Shown here one piece after another: positions 1 to 7,461 of a DNA stretch of 28,729 nucleotides. Both the position numbers and the translations under genes were made by a program. The notes under the pieces are model-generated. The model was given only the letters and a program-made list of their open reading frames with translations. It was not told the origin of the DNA and did no database searches. Positions within the stretch are counted from its first letter, which is position 1. Each line of letters opens with the position of its first letter. This stretch comes from an uncultured Moraxellaceae bacterium. GTDB taxonomy: Bacteria; Pseudomonadota; Gammaproteobacteria; Pseudomonadales; Moraxellaceae. The stretch covers positions 1 to 28,729 of the forward strand of contig CALFYA010000236.1 of NCBI GenBank assembly GCA_937952925.1, written 5' to 3'.

Positions 1-62
1 TGCTGGAGCACTTGTCCTTGGTGCCTGATGCGATTCGGGTGTTGGTGGCGATGAAGGGCTAA
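1..62 (+). CDS. C-terminal end of an unidentified protein (truncated by the window start)
   Basis: Only frame 3 stays open from the window edge to a TAA at 60-62. It encodes about 19 residues ending in VLVAMKG. A strong intrinsic terminator starts ten bases after the stop, which is what the end of a real gene looks like. The fragment is too short for me to name a family, and I make no functional claim. The gene would converge with htpX. Confidence 0.5.
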   Translation, partial: LEHLSLVPDAIRVLVAMKG

Positions 63-72
63 CTCCAAGCCA

Positions 73-102
73 AAAAAAGCCCTGCATATGCAGGGCTTTT
101 TT
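73..102. terminator. Bidirectional intrinsic terminator between the partial gene and htpX
   Basis: A perfect 30-base palindrome: six A, then GCCCTGCAT and its complement ATGCAGGGC, then six T. It therefore presents a GC-rich hairpin followed by a T-tract on both strands. It serves the plus-strand gene ending at 62 and the minus-strand htpX ending at 121. Confidence 0.93.
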
Positions 103-120
103 ACACGCGTACCTTATCTA

Positions 121-1014
121 TTAATAAGGCAGACGTTGCAGTGCGGCGACACGGTCGTCAATGCTGGGGTGAGTCTGGAACAAAGCAGCAATGCTAAAGC
201 CTTGCTCTTTACCTGCACTGATCGCAAATGCTTTCATTTCGGCAGGCATTTGATCAGGCATCTCGGTTTCTTGCTTAAGACGCAGCAGGGCAGAGATCAT
301 CGCTTGTTTACCCGCAAGTTTTGCACCTGCTTCATCGGCACGATACTCACGAATCCGCGAGAAATACATGACAATCGCAGACGCTGCAATGCCCAGCACA
401 ATATCCATAATAATGCTGGTGACAAAATAAGCAATTCCGGGGCTGTCACTTTCATTTTTGAAAATGGCACGATCCACAAAATTGCCAATGATGCGTGCAA
501 AGAACATCACAAACGCGTTGACCACGCCTTGGATCAGGGCAAGAGTGATCATATCCCCGTTGGCGACGTGACCAATCTCGTGCGCAAGCACGGCGCGCAG
601 CTCGTCTTCATTCATGCGTTCGAGCAAACCGGTGGATACCGCAACAAGCGCTGCGTTTTTATTCCAGCCGGTTGCAAAGGCGTTTGACTGATAACTAGGG
701 AAAATCCCAACTTCAGGCATGCTAATCCCAGCACGTTGAGACAGTTCTTGCACCGTGCGCATCAACCAAGCCTCGGCTTGATTGGTCGGTTGCTCAATCA
801 CTTGTGTGCCGGTTGTCCATTTGGCAATCGGCTTGGATAAAAATAAGGAAATCGCTGATCCCACCATGCCATAAGCAAAACACATGATCAGCAAGTTGGT
901 ATAATTTAAACCATCTGCTGTATGGGTCTTACCGACACCCAAGACCGAAAGAATGATGCCGACCACCAGCACCACAGCGAGGTTGGTCAGCAAAAACAAA
1001 CCAATCCGCAACAT
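121..1014 (-). CDS. htpX: Protease HtpX (M48 membrane zinc metalloprotease)
   Basis: Integral inner-membrane zinc endopeptidase that degrades misfolded membrane proteins alongside FtsH. The 297 residues match the usual family length (about 290). Visible parts are two N-terminal hydrophobic helices (roughly residues 4-27 and 39-59), the zinc motif HEIGH at 145-149 with catalytic Glu146, two further membrane segments around 160-180 and 195-218, and the EYRAD element near 223-227 that supplies the third zinc ligand. The ATG at 1012-1014 is preceded by AGAGG nine bases upstream. In E. coli htpX is induced by envelope stress and heat. Here the leader has a hairpin that pairs with part of the ribosome binding site (see the site at 1018-1057). 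It ends close to the bidirectional terminator at 73-102. Identification is secure. Confidence 0.97.
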   Translation of the reverse strand: MLRIGLFLLTNLAVVLVVGIILSVLGVGKTHTADGLNYTNLLIMCFAYGMVGSAISLFLSKPIAKWTTGTQVIEQPTNQAEAWLMRTVQELSQRAGISMPEVGIFPSYQSNAFATGWNKNAALVAVSTGLLERMNEDELRAVLAHEIGHVANGDMITLALIQGVVNAFVMFFARIIGNFVDRAIFKNESDSPGIAYFVTSIIMDIVLGIAASAIVMYFSRIREYRADEAGAKLAGKQAMISALLRLKQETEMPDQMPAEMKAFAISAGKEQGFSIAALFQTHPSIDDRVAALQRLPY

Positions 1015-1017
1015 GAA

Positions 1018-1057
1018 GGAATACCTCTAAAAAAGAGCAGGACTTGCTCAGGTATCC
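1018..1057 (-). promoter_or_regulatory. Hairpin in the htpX leader overlapping the ribosome binding site
   Basis: Read as htpX mRNA, GGATACCT (1057-1050) can pair with AGGTATTCC (1026-1018) with one bulged base. Between them GAGCA (1049-1045) pairs with TGCTC (1039-1035) and is followed by six T. The 3' outer arm contains the AGG of the AGAGG ribosome binding site. The inner hairpin plus T-tract also looks like a weak terminator. The pairing is seen in the sequence; a regulatory role (thermometer or attenuator) is inference. Confidence 0.45.
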
Positions 1058-1132
1058 TTATGATGCTATTGAATCGGACAAATTCAAGAGAAGCTACGTA
1101 ACACCATACACATCATTTTGGATGCTGATGTG

Positions 1133-1903
1133 TCAACGTTTTTGTTGTAATGCGTCTAGTGCCGACTGGGTATACGCCGAATCAGACGTTTTGGCTTGTG
1201 CAAGCGTTGGACTGCTGGTCATATTGCTATACAAGTTGCGATAACGGCTCATCACCCGTTTGACATAGTCTTGGGTCTCGCGAAAGGGTGGAATCCCGTT
1301 GTATTTATCCACATTGCCTTCACCCGCGTTATAGGCCGCAATTGCCAGTTCCCAGTTGTGATTAAAACGTTTGAGCAAAAACTGCAAATATTTTGCGCCA
1401 CCTTCAATATTTTGCGCAGGATCCCATGCATTACCAACCGCAAAGCGCCGCGCAGTGGCGGGCATCAGCTGCATCAAACCTTGTGCACCGACTGGCGAAC
1501 GCGCACTTGGATTAAATCCCGACTCGGTATGCATCATGGCTTTGAGTAGCCCTTGATCGAGATTATAGGTGCTTGCAGCGGTGGCAATCAGATGGTCATA
1601 AGCGTTTTTATTTTTGCTGTAGCTTGGCAACACCGACGATTCACTGCTGCCCCAATTGCTGTAGCTATGGACGTTGGTGTCGGCGTAGTAAGTGACTTTG
1701 ACTTTGGTGGTGTAACCGCTAAATTGATCGCCTTGCGGCTTCTTGCTTTTGCCCACCACATTGGTCAGCAGCACATTGCCCTCATCATCTTTAAACACAT
1801 ACATATGACCAGCATGAGTCAGACCACTCAGCAATAAGCCACAAATAAGTGCACCAATGTAGTGCGTGTGACGTGTGGAGCGATGCGGCGGTGCAGCTAA
1901 CAT
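1133..1903 (-). CDS. Secreted lytic transglycosylase, SLT domain, with N-terminal DUF4124-like segment
   Basis: A periplasmic or envelope lytic murein transglycosylase that cleaves the MurNAc-GlcNAc bond of peptidoglycan with formation of 1,6-anhydroMurNAc. From the chosen ATG the protein has 256 residues. A signal peptide covers about residues 1-31 (hydrophobic IGALICGLLLSG, predicted cut after THA). A DUF4124-like stretch with YVFKDDEGN follows at 35-50. The SLT domain runs from about 101 to 235 with catalytic Glu127 in ESGFNP, GLMQLMPAT at 142-150, AYNAGEG at 190-196 and a TQDYVKRV motif. A longer reading frame extends to 2011 from a TTG, but that extension puts 36 polar residues before the signal peptide. 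The ATG at 1903 fits both the signal peptide and a promoter-like pair just upstream. It resembles family 1 (Slt/MltC type); which paralogue is uncertain. Confidence 0.9.
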   Translation of the reverse strand: MLAAPPHRSTRHTHYIGALICGLLLSGLTHAGHMYVFKDDEGNVLLTNVVGKSKKPQGDQFSGYTTKVKVTYYADTNVHSYSNWGSSESSVLPSYSKNKNAYDHLIATAASTYNLDQGLLKAMMHTESGFNPSARSPVGAQGLMQLMPATARRFAVGNAWDPAQNIEGGAKYLQFLLKRFNHNWELAIAAYNAGEGNVDKYNGIPPFRETQDYVKRVMSRYRNLYSNMTSSPTLAQAKTSDSAYTQSALDALQQKR

Positions 1904-1937
1904 GGTTTTATCCGAGATCCATTCTTGCTTGTTACGC

Positions 1938-1965
1938 AGTTTAACAAAACAAAGCCGCAACGCAA
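1938..1965 (-). promoter_or_regulatory. Possible sigma70 promoter of the transglycosylase gene
   Basis: On the minus strand TTGCGT (1965-1960) and TAAACT (1943-1938) are separated by 16 bases. The start point would fall near 1931, giving a leader of about 28 bases to the ATG at 1903. Both hexamers are only partial matches to consensus. Confidence 0.3.
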
Positions 1966-2193
1966 CGGGGCAAATAGCACTGTTTTGTAGCGACCCATGA
2001 TTAAAAAACAAGCAGATGACAGTTGAATGTCGGTTAAATGACCACTTGTCAGCATTTTTGTAAAAAAAAACTAGGGGTTGTCTGTTGATTTTTTTAAGTA
2101 TTTGAAAAATATAAATAAAATGTGTTGATCAAAAAGTAATCAAGTTAACGGAAGCCCTTGTTATTGCATTACAGAATCGTGTCAAGTCGGGAC

Positions 2194-2228
2194 TTATCCA
2201 CAGACTTATCCACAGGTTCTGTGGACAA
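2194..2228. promoter_or_regulatory. DnaA-box cluster next to an AT-rich stretch
   Basis: TTATCCACA occurs at 2194-2202 and again at 2206-2214, twelve bases apart in the same orientation. Both match the strict DnaA box TTATNCACA. An inverted TGTGGACAA at 2220-2228 has one mismatch to the box. An AT-rich segment lies 50-110 bases to the left, an arrangement like a replication origin. No dnaA, dnaN, rpmH or gidA lies in the window, so a main origin is not proven. The cluster could instead regulate the flanking genes or bind DnaA as a decoy. Confidence 0.6.
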
Positions 2229-2314
2229 CTTTTTGGACGCGAATCACAAAAACAACCATGCCAAAGTCAAGCGCTTTGTGAACTTATGTGTCGATAAAAG
2301 CAACAAACAGTCAT

Positions 2315-2345
2315 TTGCCGCAGATTGGCGTTTTTCGGGTAGAAT
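2315..2345 (+). promoter_or_regulatory. Possible ttcA promoter
   Basis: TAGAAT at 2340-2345 is a good -10 element. TTGCCG at 2315-2320 is a partial -35 at a long spacing of 19 bases. The start point would be near 2352, downstream of the GTG at 2288 and upstream of the GTG at 2384, which supports the shorter ttcA start. Confidence 0.35.
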
Positions 2346-2383
2346 CGCGCGCTGTGATTGCTAGACGTTTGGGGGTTGCCGCC

Positions 2384-3295
2384 GTGAGTTCATCTGTGAG
2401 TGTGTTTGAGCCGCTTAGTCCTGAGTTAAAGGTGGAGTTAGACATGCCACCACCCACCACCACGGCCTTTCATCGACTGCAAAAAAAGCTGCGTCGCCAA
2501 GTGGCACACGCGATCCGTGACTTCAACATGATTGAAGATGGTGATCGGGTCATGGTGTGCTTATCCGGCGGCAAAGACAGTTACACCCTGCTTGATCTGT
2601 TGCTCAGTCTACAAAAAATCGCCCCGATCAAATTTGATATTGTGGCGGTCAATCTGGATCAAAAGCAGCCGAACTTCCCCGAAGATGTGTTGCCCAATTA
2701 TTTGACCGCACGCGGTGTACCACACTATATCTTGGAAAAAGACACCTACAGCATCGTCAAACGTTTGACCCCCGAAGGTAAGACTTACTGCGCGGTGTGC
2801 TCACGATTGCGTCGTGGCTCGTTGTATGGTTTTGCCGAAGAGATTGGCGCGACCAAAGTGGCACTTGGCCATCATCGTGATGATATTCTGGCGACGTTCT
2901 TTTTGAATCTGTTTCATGGCGGCAGCCTCAAAGCCATGCCACCCAAATTGCTGTCGGATAATGGCCGTAATGTGCTGATTCGCCCGCTGGCTTATGTCTG
3001 CGAAAAAGACATCATCAAATACGCCAAAATGCGTCAATTCCCGATTATTCCGTGCAACCTTTGTGGTAGCCAAGAAAATCTACAACGTGCCATCCTCAAC
3101 GACATGTTGCGCGACTGGGATCAGCAATATCCCAAACGCTTGGCGAGTATTTTCGGGGCGATCCAAAACGTCGCGCCCTCGCAGCTGGCCGACCGTGAGC
3201 TGTTTGATTTTGAAGGATTGAAAGCGACGGTCGAACCCGTTGACCCTGAAGTGATGAAAAACCGTTTGGATGTACTCAACATCACCTTGGCTTAA
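2384..3295 (+). CDS. ttcA: tRNA 2-thiocytidine(32) synthetase TtcA
   Basis: ATP-dependent, iron-sulfur enzyme that thiolates cytidine 32 in the anticodon loop of certain tRNAs. From GTG 2384 it has 303 residues, close to family length. It shows the PP-loop SGGKDS at 61-66 (AMP formation on the target base), CAVC at 136-139 and CNLC at 224-227 (cysteines that hold the [4Fe-4S] cluster), and the conserved LGHHRDD segment at about 161-167. The reading frame opens further upstream at a GTG (2288), and the first internal ATG is at 2444. I prefer 2384: a G-rich sequence lies just before it, the likely promoter lies between 2315 and 2345, and starting at the ATG would remove residues that align with the N-terminal segment I recall in relatives. 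The start is moderately certain and the function is secure. The DUF2256 gene follows after 13 bases. Confidence 0.95.
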   Translation: MSSSVSVFEPLSPELKVELDMPPPTTTAFHRLQKKLRRQVAHAIRDFNMIEDGDRVMVCLSGGKDSYTLLDLLLSLQKIAPIKFDIVAVNLDQKQPNFPEDVLPNYLTARGVPHYILEKDTYSIVKRLTPEGKTYCAVCSRLRRGSLYGFAEEIGATKVALGHHRDDILATFFLNLFHGGSLKAMPPKLLSDNGRNVLIRPLAYVCEKDIIKYAKMRQFPIIPCNLCGSQENLQRAILNDMLRDWDQQYPKRLASIFGAIQNVAPSQLADRELFDFEGLKATVEPVDPEVMKNRLDVLNITLA

Positions 3296-3308
3296 AGTTG
3301 GAGCATGA

Positions 3309-3464
3309 ATGACCCACCGCAAACCACATCTCCCGAGCAAAACCTGTCCGGTCTGCTTGCGCCCATTTGACTGGCGCAAAAAGTGGGAGCGCTGTTGGGA
3401 ATCGGTGGTGTATTGCTCGGAGCGGTGCCGCAGAACGCGGCATCCGCTCACCCCATCAGATTGA
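3309..3464 (+). CDS. DUF2256 family small cysteine-rich protein
   Basis: A 51-residue reading frame with GGAG five bases before the ATG (3309-3311). The peptide carries KTCPVC, then RPFDWRKKWERCW, then YCSERCRR. This CxxC plus CxxxC layout with the W-R-K-K-W core is the hallmark of DUF2256, a family of about 50 residues of unknown function. The four cysteines suggest a small zinc site; that is inference. The gene starts 13 bases after ttcA and is probably co-transcribed with it. It ends one base before the convergent ccoH stop (3465). It is easy to miss because of its length, but the family match is strong. Confidence 0.9.
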   Translation: MTHRKPHLPSKTCPVCLRPFDWRKKWERCWESVVYCSERCRRTRHPLTPSD

Positions 3465-3995
3465 TCAACGCAAGACTTTGACTGGATGTAAGGTCAGTTG
3501 CTGAATCGGCAGTTGAACGGTTTGTTGCAAACGCCAGATGCCACCATCCTCCACCTCAGCATGGTATTTGCCCTTGAGTTGTACCACATCCATAGAGCGA
3601 CCCTGATAATGCCCCGTTGCATCTTGCTGCTTGAGTGTGATTTTTAGGTCTTGTTGCTCATGGATTGGATGATACAAATTCAGCCACATCATTGCTGGCC
3701 ATTCGATCGGTTTGTTGGAGCGAAACTGCACATCGATCAGGCCATCCGGCTGTACGTTGATGTTGGCATGAATCCCTGCATCGAGTGCCGCACGATCGCG
3801 CGACAAGTCTTGCTCTAGGGTTTTGCCATCCATATACCAATCATCACGCACCATGTCATCTTTGTGAGTCAGGGCGGTACGCACAAAGCTTAAACTCACC
3901 ACCACTGATAGCAGCGGTAGGCCAATCACCAGCCACACATAGCCATGGCGATACCAAGGCTTTTGTGGGGCTTGTGCGGGGGCAGGACTAGACAT
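3465..3995 (-). CDS. ccoH: CcoH/FixH family cbb3 oxidase assembly protein
   Basis: Membrane protein of the cbb3 oxidase maturation set, needed for stable assembly of the CcoNOQP complex. The 176 residues begin with a short Pro/Ala-rich cytoplasmic stretch, then one membrane helix (about 17-40), then a periplasmic FixH domain with a RDDWYMDGKTLEQD segment near 50-63. The start codon lies two bases after the ccoG stop, and its ribosome binding site GGAG is inside the end of ccoG, so the two are translationally coupled. In many relatives ccoI and ccoS follow. Here the DUF2256 gene abuts it instead, convergent. Confidence 0.88.
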   Translation of the reverse strand: MSSPAPAQAPQKPWYRHGYVWLVIGLPLLSVVVSLSFVRTALTHKDDMVRDDWYMDGKTLEQDLSRDRAALDAGIHANINVQPDGLIDVQFRSNKPIEWPAMMWLNLYHPIHEQQDLKITLKQQDATGHYQGRSMDVVQLKGKYHAEVEDGGIWRLQQTVQLPIQQLTLHPVKVLR

Positions 3996-3997
3996 GC

Positions 3998-5491
3998 TTA
4001 CTCCATTTCACGTTGTTCAGCGCGTAGGGCTTTGGCGCGTTCACTGGCACTAGGGGCGCGGAAGCGGTTTTCGACCGACGCGCTCAAGCTCGGATCAGTG
4101 ATCCCATTCACCTTGAAGGTAATCGGCACTTCAGCACGACGCACGCGATTCATATCGCCCACCACGGTGAGTGGCACTTCATACACTTCACCTGCATCAA
4201 GCAAGATCTCAGGACGACGCATGTCCAAACGCAGGCCGTTGGGTGCACTCATACTGATGCGATATTCTTGCTCATTTTGGGTTTTATTGGTGATCTTCAG
4301 CAAGTAAACATTTTCAACCGTCTGACCATCAGGGCTGACCCGATACAGCTGATTGCGGTCACGAATCGCCTCGATTTGTAGCGGCACCCGTGCGACGAGT
4401 GTCCATGCAAACAGCGCAAACATGATCGCAAGCACCGCACTATAGCCAATCAAGCGTGGGCGTAGCCAATGGGTTTTTTCTTTCTCGACCAGTTCACGCT
4501 CAGTGGTGTAGCGCACCAAACCGCGCGCATAACCCATCCGATCCATCACACTATCGCAGGCATCCACACAGGCCGCGCATTGGATACATTCCATTTGTAG
4601 GCCATCGCGGATATCAATGCCAGTTGGGCAGACGTGCACGCACAAATTACAGTCGATACAATCACCAAGCTCTTCGGTTTTGCTGCTATTGCGTTTGCGT
4701 GCACCGCGTGGCTCACCGCGTTCGGCATCATACGATACAATCAAGGTATCACGATCAAACATCACGCTCTGAAAGCGGCCATAGGGGCAAATGTGAAAGC
4801 ACATTTGCTCACGCATCCAACCGGCATTCATGTAGGTGGCGACCGTAAAAATCGAGATAAACACGACTTGATAAATATTCCAATCGGGCAGAGGAATCGA
4901 TAATCCTGCAACCGACAGCCATTGCCAAGATCCATAAAGATCTTCTACTGAGCTAAAATAGCTAACAAAGGTGAGACCAGTCAGTAGGGCAATCGCCAAC
5001 CACACCAGATGCTTACCAGTACGTCGCAACAACTTGTTGACGGTCATGGGGGCTTTGTCTAAGCGGATACGTTGATGGCGCTCGCCCTCAAACCATTTTT
5101 CCACATGCATAAACAAATTGACCCAAATGGTCTGCGGACAGCTGTAGCCGCAAAATACACGGCCACCAAACACCGTCGCCACAAACAGCACAAAGGCCGC
5201 CATAATAAACAGCCAAGACAACAAGAACAGATCTTGTGGCATAAAGGTCTGGCTAAAGACATAAAATTGACGATGGGGAATATCAAACAGCGATGCCTGA
5301 CGACCATCCCAACGCAAAAATGGCAACAAGACAAACAACACCATCAGGCTATACATGCTGATGGTGCGAATATTTTGATAAAAGCCACGGATCAATTTGG
5401 TGTGAATTTTTTGCCGTTTGGCGGTAAATTCGGGGTGGAAACTTTGCACAGCATCTTTGGAGATGTTGCGGACGGGAATCTTCTCGCTCAT
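3998..5491 (-). CDS. ccoG: Cytochrome c oxidase accessory protein CcoG (FixG/RdxA family)
   Basis: Polytopic inner-membrane iron-sulfur protein linked to cbb3 oxidase maturation, with a proposed role in copper reduction during assembly. It has 497 residues, a typical family length. Visible are N-terminal membrane helices (about 44-60, 88-108, 160-180, 208-222, with a further one near 345-362), a CGYSCPQ motif at 114-120, a CFHICPYGR motif at 231-239, and two ferredoxin-type clusters with CxxCxxCxxxCP spacing at 278-289 and CxxCxxCxxxC at 302-312. The C-terminal third (about 375-490) is an Ig-like periplasmic domain. It heads a ccoGH pair that lies just downstream of ccoP, and a stem-loop at 5686-5716 separates the two groups. 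Confidence 0.95.
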   Translation of the reverse strand: MSEKIPVRNISKDAVQSFHPEFTAKRQKIHTKLIRGFYQNIRTISMYSLMVLFVLLPFLRWDGRQASLFDIPHRQFYVFSQTFMPQDLFLLSWLFIMAAFVLFVATVFGGRVFCGYSCPQTIWVNLFMHVEKWFEGERHQRIRLDKAPMTVNKLLRRTGKHLVWLAIALLTGLTFVSYFSSVEDLYGSWQWLSVAGLSIPLPDWNIYQVVFISIFTVATYMNAGWMREQMCFHICPYGRFQSVMFDRDTLIVSYDAERGEPRGARKRNSSKTEELGDCIDCNLCVHVCPTGIDIRDGLQMECIQCAACVDACDSVMDRMGYARGLVRYTTERELVEKEKTHWLRPRLIGYSAVLAIMFALFAWTLVARVPLQIEAIRDRNQLYRVSPDGQTVENVYLLKITNKTQNEQEYRISMSAPNGLRLDMRRPEILLDAGEVYEVPLTVVGDMNRVRRAEVPITFKVNGITDPSLSASVENRFRAPSASERAKALRAEQREME

Positions 5492-5685
5492 GTAAATACA
5501 CCATTGGCTGGAAGAAAAAGAAACATCAGCCCTGCGATGAATTTGTGCAGCACACTAAACTGGCAAATTCAATACATCTTTTCTACTGTACGCCTGCCAA
5601 ATGAGCCGACCAAACGGTTTTTTTGACTGTGCGTTAGTAGAAAAACTGATGGGTTGAATTTGACAACTCAATCATTTGCGAGATG

Positions 5686-5716
5686 AGACAGTCGCCTGAA
5701 CCTCAGACGACTGTCT
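5686..5716 (-). terminator. Stem-loop between ccoP and ccoG
   Basis: AGACAGTCG (5686-5694) pairs perfectly with CGACTGTCT (5708-5716). CTGA and TCAG extend the stem inside a single mismatch, leaving a three-base loop. On the ccoP transcript there is no T-tract after the stem, so it is more likely an mRNA 3'-end stabiliser or weak terminator than a classic intrinsic terminator. It would separate ccoNOQP levels from ccoGH. Confidence 0.6.
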
Positions 5717-5724
5717 TGCCAGAA

Positions 5725-6645
5725 TTACTTCTTGGACAATTGATACACATAGGCAGCGAGCAGGTTGATCCGCTCATTACCGAGTTTCTCTTCCCAAGCA
5801 GGCATCACACCTGCACGACCATGCCGCAAGGTGGCACGGATATCTTTACGATCACCACCAAACAACCAGATGTTGTCGGTCAGATTGGGAGCACCGACAG
5901 CTGTATTGCCTTTGCCATCGGCACCGTGACAGGCGACACAGTTGGCTTTGAAGAGTTTTTGACCTTCTTCCAGCAATGCGCCATTCAAGTTGCCACGACC
6001 CGACAAGGACATCACATACTCGGCAGTGGCTTTGACGCCATCTTCACCCAGTTTGTCTTTCCATGCCGGCATGCCACCTTTACGGCCTTTGTGCAGGGTT
6101 TCAACGATGTTTTCAGGCTTGCCACCATACAACCAGTCGTTGTCGGTCAGGTTGGGGAAGCCCACTGCGCCTTTGGCCGCAGAGCCGTGGCACACTGCAC
6201 AGTTTTGCAAAAACAAGCGCTGACCCATCTTGATCGCACGAGGATCATCCGACATTTCAGCAACTGTCATGGTGCCAAAACGCTGTTTGTACTCGTTCAA
6301 AAACTTGGTGTTGTTGCGATCAAATTCGTTTTGCATCTCGTTGGCGGATGTCCATGGGGTCACCGAGCCATCTTGATGTTGAATCCGCAAAAAGCCTTCC
6401 CAGTTGCCCAAGGATGGATAGGCAGCGAAATAACCCAAGCCCCATACAATACTCAACCAGAAAATGGTGAGCCACCAGCGTGGCATGGGTTTGTCATATT
6501 CACGAATACCGTCGTAAACGTGGCCTGTGGTGCCATCTTCCTCAAGGGTCGGCTTCATGCGCAGGACAAAAATCAGTGTGCCCGTCACAAACACCCAACA
6601 GCCCATTGATAGAATGGCAACCCATAAGCTCCAAAATGTGGTCAT
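5725..6645 (-). CDS. ccoP: cbb3-type cytochrome c oxidase subunit III (diheme cytochrome CcoP)
   Basis: Membrane-anchored diheme c-type cytochrome that passes electrons towards CcoO and CcoN. It has 306 residues. There are two N-terminal membrane helices (about 5-28 and 57-75), the second typical of gammaproteobacterial CcoP. Two heme c sites follow: CAVCH at 149-153 and CVACH at 236-240. Each has a downstream MPAW motif that supplies the methionine ligand (about 192-195 and near 284-287). The start codon overlaps the ccoQ stop by one base (TAATG), so the genes are translationally coupled. Identification is secure. Confidence 0.97.
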   Translation of the reverse strand: MTTFWSLWVAILSMGCWVFVTGTLIFVLRMKPTLEEDGTTGHVYDGIREYDKPMPRWWLTIFWLSIVWGLGYFAAYPSLGNWEGFLRIQHQDGSVTPWTSANEMQNEFDRNNTKFLNEYKQRFGTMTVAEMSDDPRAIKMGQRLFLQNCAVCHGSAAKGAVGFPNLTDNDWLYGGKPENIVETLHKGRKGGMPAWKDKLGEDGVKATAEYVMSLSGRGNLNGALLEEGQKLFKANCVACHGADGKGNTAVGAPNLTDNIWLFGGDRKDIRATLRHGRAGVMPAWEEKLGNERINLLAAYVYQLSKK

Positions 6646-6827
6646 TATGGTTTCTCTCTTGATTCAGTCTCAGATGTCGCTGGTGGCCGCAGATCGTCGT
6701 TAAACACCAGCTTGGCGTCTTCTTCAAACCGTTGACGGTTTTTGGGAGAGTATGCCCACCAGCACACCGCAAAAAATGCAGCCATTGCGACGATGGTCGC
6801 AATGCTATGCCACAGCGACAGGCTCAT
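6645..6827 (-). CDS. ccoQ: cbb3-type oxidase small subunit CcoQ (FixQ)
   Basis: A 60-residue single-pass membrane protein that stabilises the cbb3 complex. One hydrophobic helix (about 7-25) is followed by WAYSPKNRQRFEEDAKL, the conserved CcoQ signature just after the membrane. It overlaps ccoO upstream and ccoP downstream by one base each, both as TAATG. The position between ccoO and ccoP confirms the call. Confidence 0.94.
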   Translation of the reverse strand: MSLSLWHSIATIVAMAAFFAVCWWAYSPKNRQRFEEDAKLVFNDDLRPPATSETESREKP

Positions 6828-7447
6828 TAGCGTTGACCCTTCATGGCGACGCCAAGTTGTTGCAGGTATGCAACCACGGCATCCAACTCGGTGCGACCCT
6901 GTACCATGTCCGGTGCAGCTTCAATATCTGCATCGGTATACGGCACACCAAAGCTATCGCGGAACAAACGCATTTTTTCTTGAGTCTGAGCCGCATCAAG
7001 GGTGCGTTTGGCCAACCACGGATACGATGGCATCACCGATTCCGGCACGACATCACGGGGATTGATCAAATGCACGCGCTGCCATTCATCTGAGTATTTT
7101 TGACCCACACGCGCCAGATCAGGGCCAGTCCGTTTGGAACCCCACAAGAAGGGGTGATCCCACACCGACTCACCTGCACGGGAGTACGGGCCGTAACGCT
7201 CGGTTTCGGCACGCAATGGACGAATCATCTGGGTGTGACACACGTGACAACCTTCACGGATGTACACATCACGGCCTTCGAGTTCAAGTGCTGTCCAAGG
7301 CTTCATCCCTTGGATCGGCGTATTGACTTTATCAAGGAAGATCAACGGCACGATTTCGACCAATGTTGCAAAGCTAATTGCCACCACGATCAAGATCATC
7401 ATCAAGCCGGTGTTCTTCTCAACCACCTCATGGGCAGTACCTGCCAT
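6827..7447 (-). CDS. ccoO: cbb3-type cytochrome c oxidase subunit II (monoheme cytochrome CcoO)
   Basis: Membrane-anchored monoheme cytochrome c subunit that relays electrons to the catalytic subunit. It has 206 residues. One N-terminal membrane helix (about 14-37) is followed by the heme c site CHVCH at 67-71 and the conserved QMIRPLRAE and RVGPDLARVG-type context of the family (here RTGPDLARVG). A good ribosome binding site, GGGGAG, precedes the ATG. The gap to ccoN is 14 bases. Confidence 0.97.
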   Translation of the reverse strand: MAGTAHEVVEKNTGLMMILIVVAISFATLVEIVPLIFLDKVNTPIQGMKPWTALELEGRDVYIREGCHVCHTQMIRPLRAETERYGPYSRAGESVWDHPFLWGSKRTGPDLARVGQKYSDEWQRVHLINPRDVVPESVMPSYPWLAKRTLDAAQTQEKMRLFRDSFGVPYTDADIEAAPDMVQGRTELDAVVAYLQQLGVAMKGQR

Positions 7448-7461
7448 AGCGTTTGCTCCCC

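Larger units (their letters stand above)
2012..2383. other. Intergenic region between the transglycosylase gene and ttcA
   Basis: A divergent intergenic stretch. It holds a very AT-rich segment (about 2086-2145, with long A and T runs), the DnaA-box cluster at 2194-2228, and a possible ttcA promoter at 2315-2345. No small gene or RNA gene is recognisable in it. An alternative GTG at 2288 could extend ttcA into this region, but the promoter position argues against it. Confidence 0.6.

Noticed and set aside
2206..2233. Hairpin plus T-run at the DnaA boxes read as a terminator
   Set aside because: No plus-strand gene ends just upstream, and the T-run is five bases away from the stem. The strict DnaA-box match explains it better.
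5683..6609. Plus-strand frame of 308 residues over ccoP
   Set aside because: Antisense shadow of ccoP, which has clear heme motifs on the other strand.
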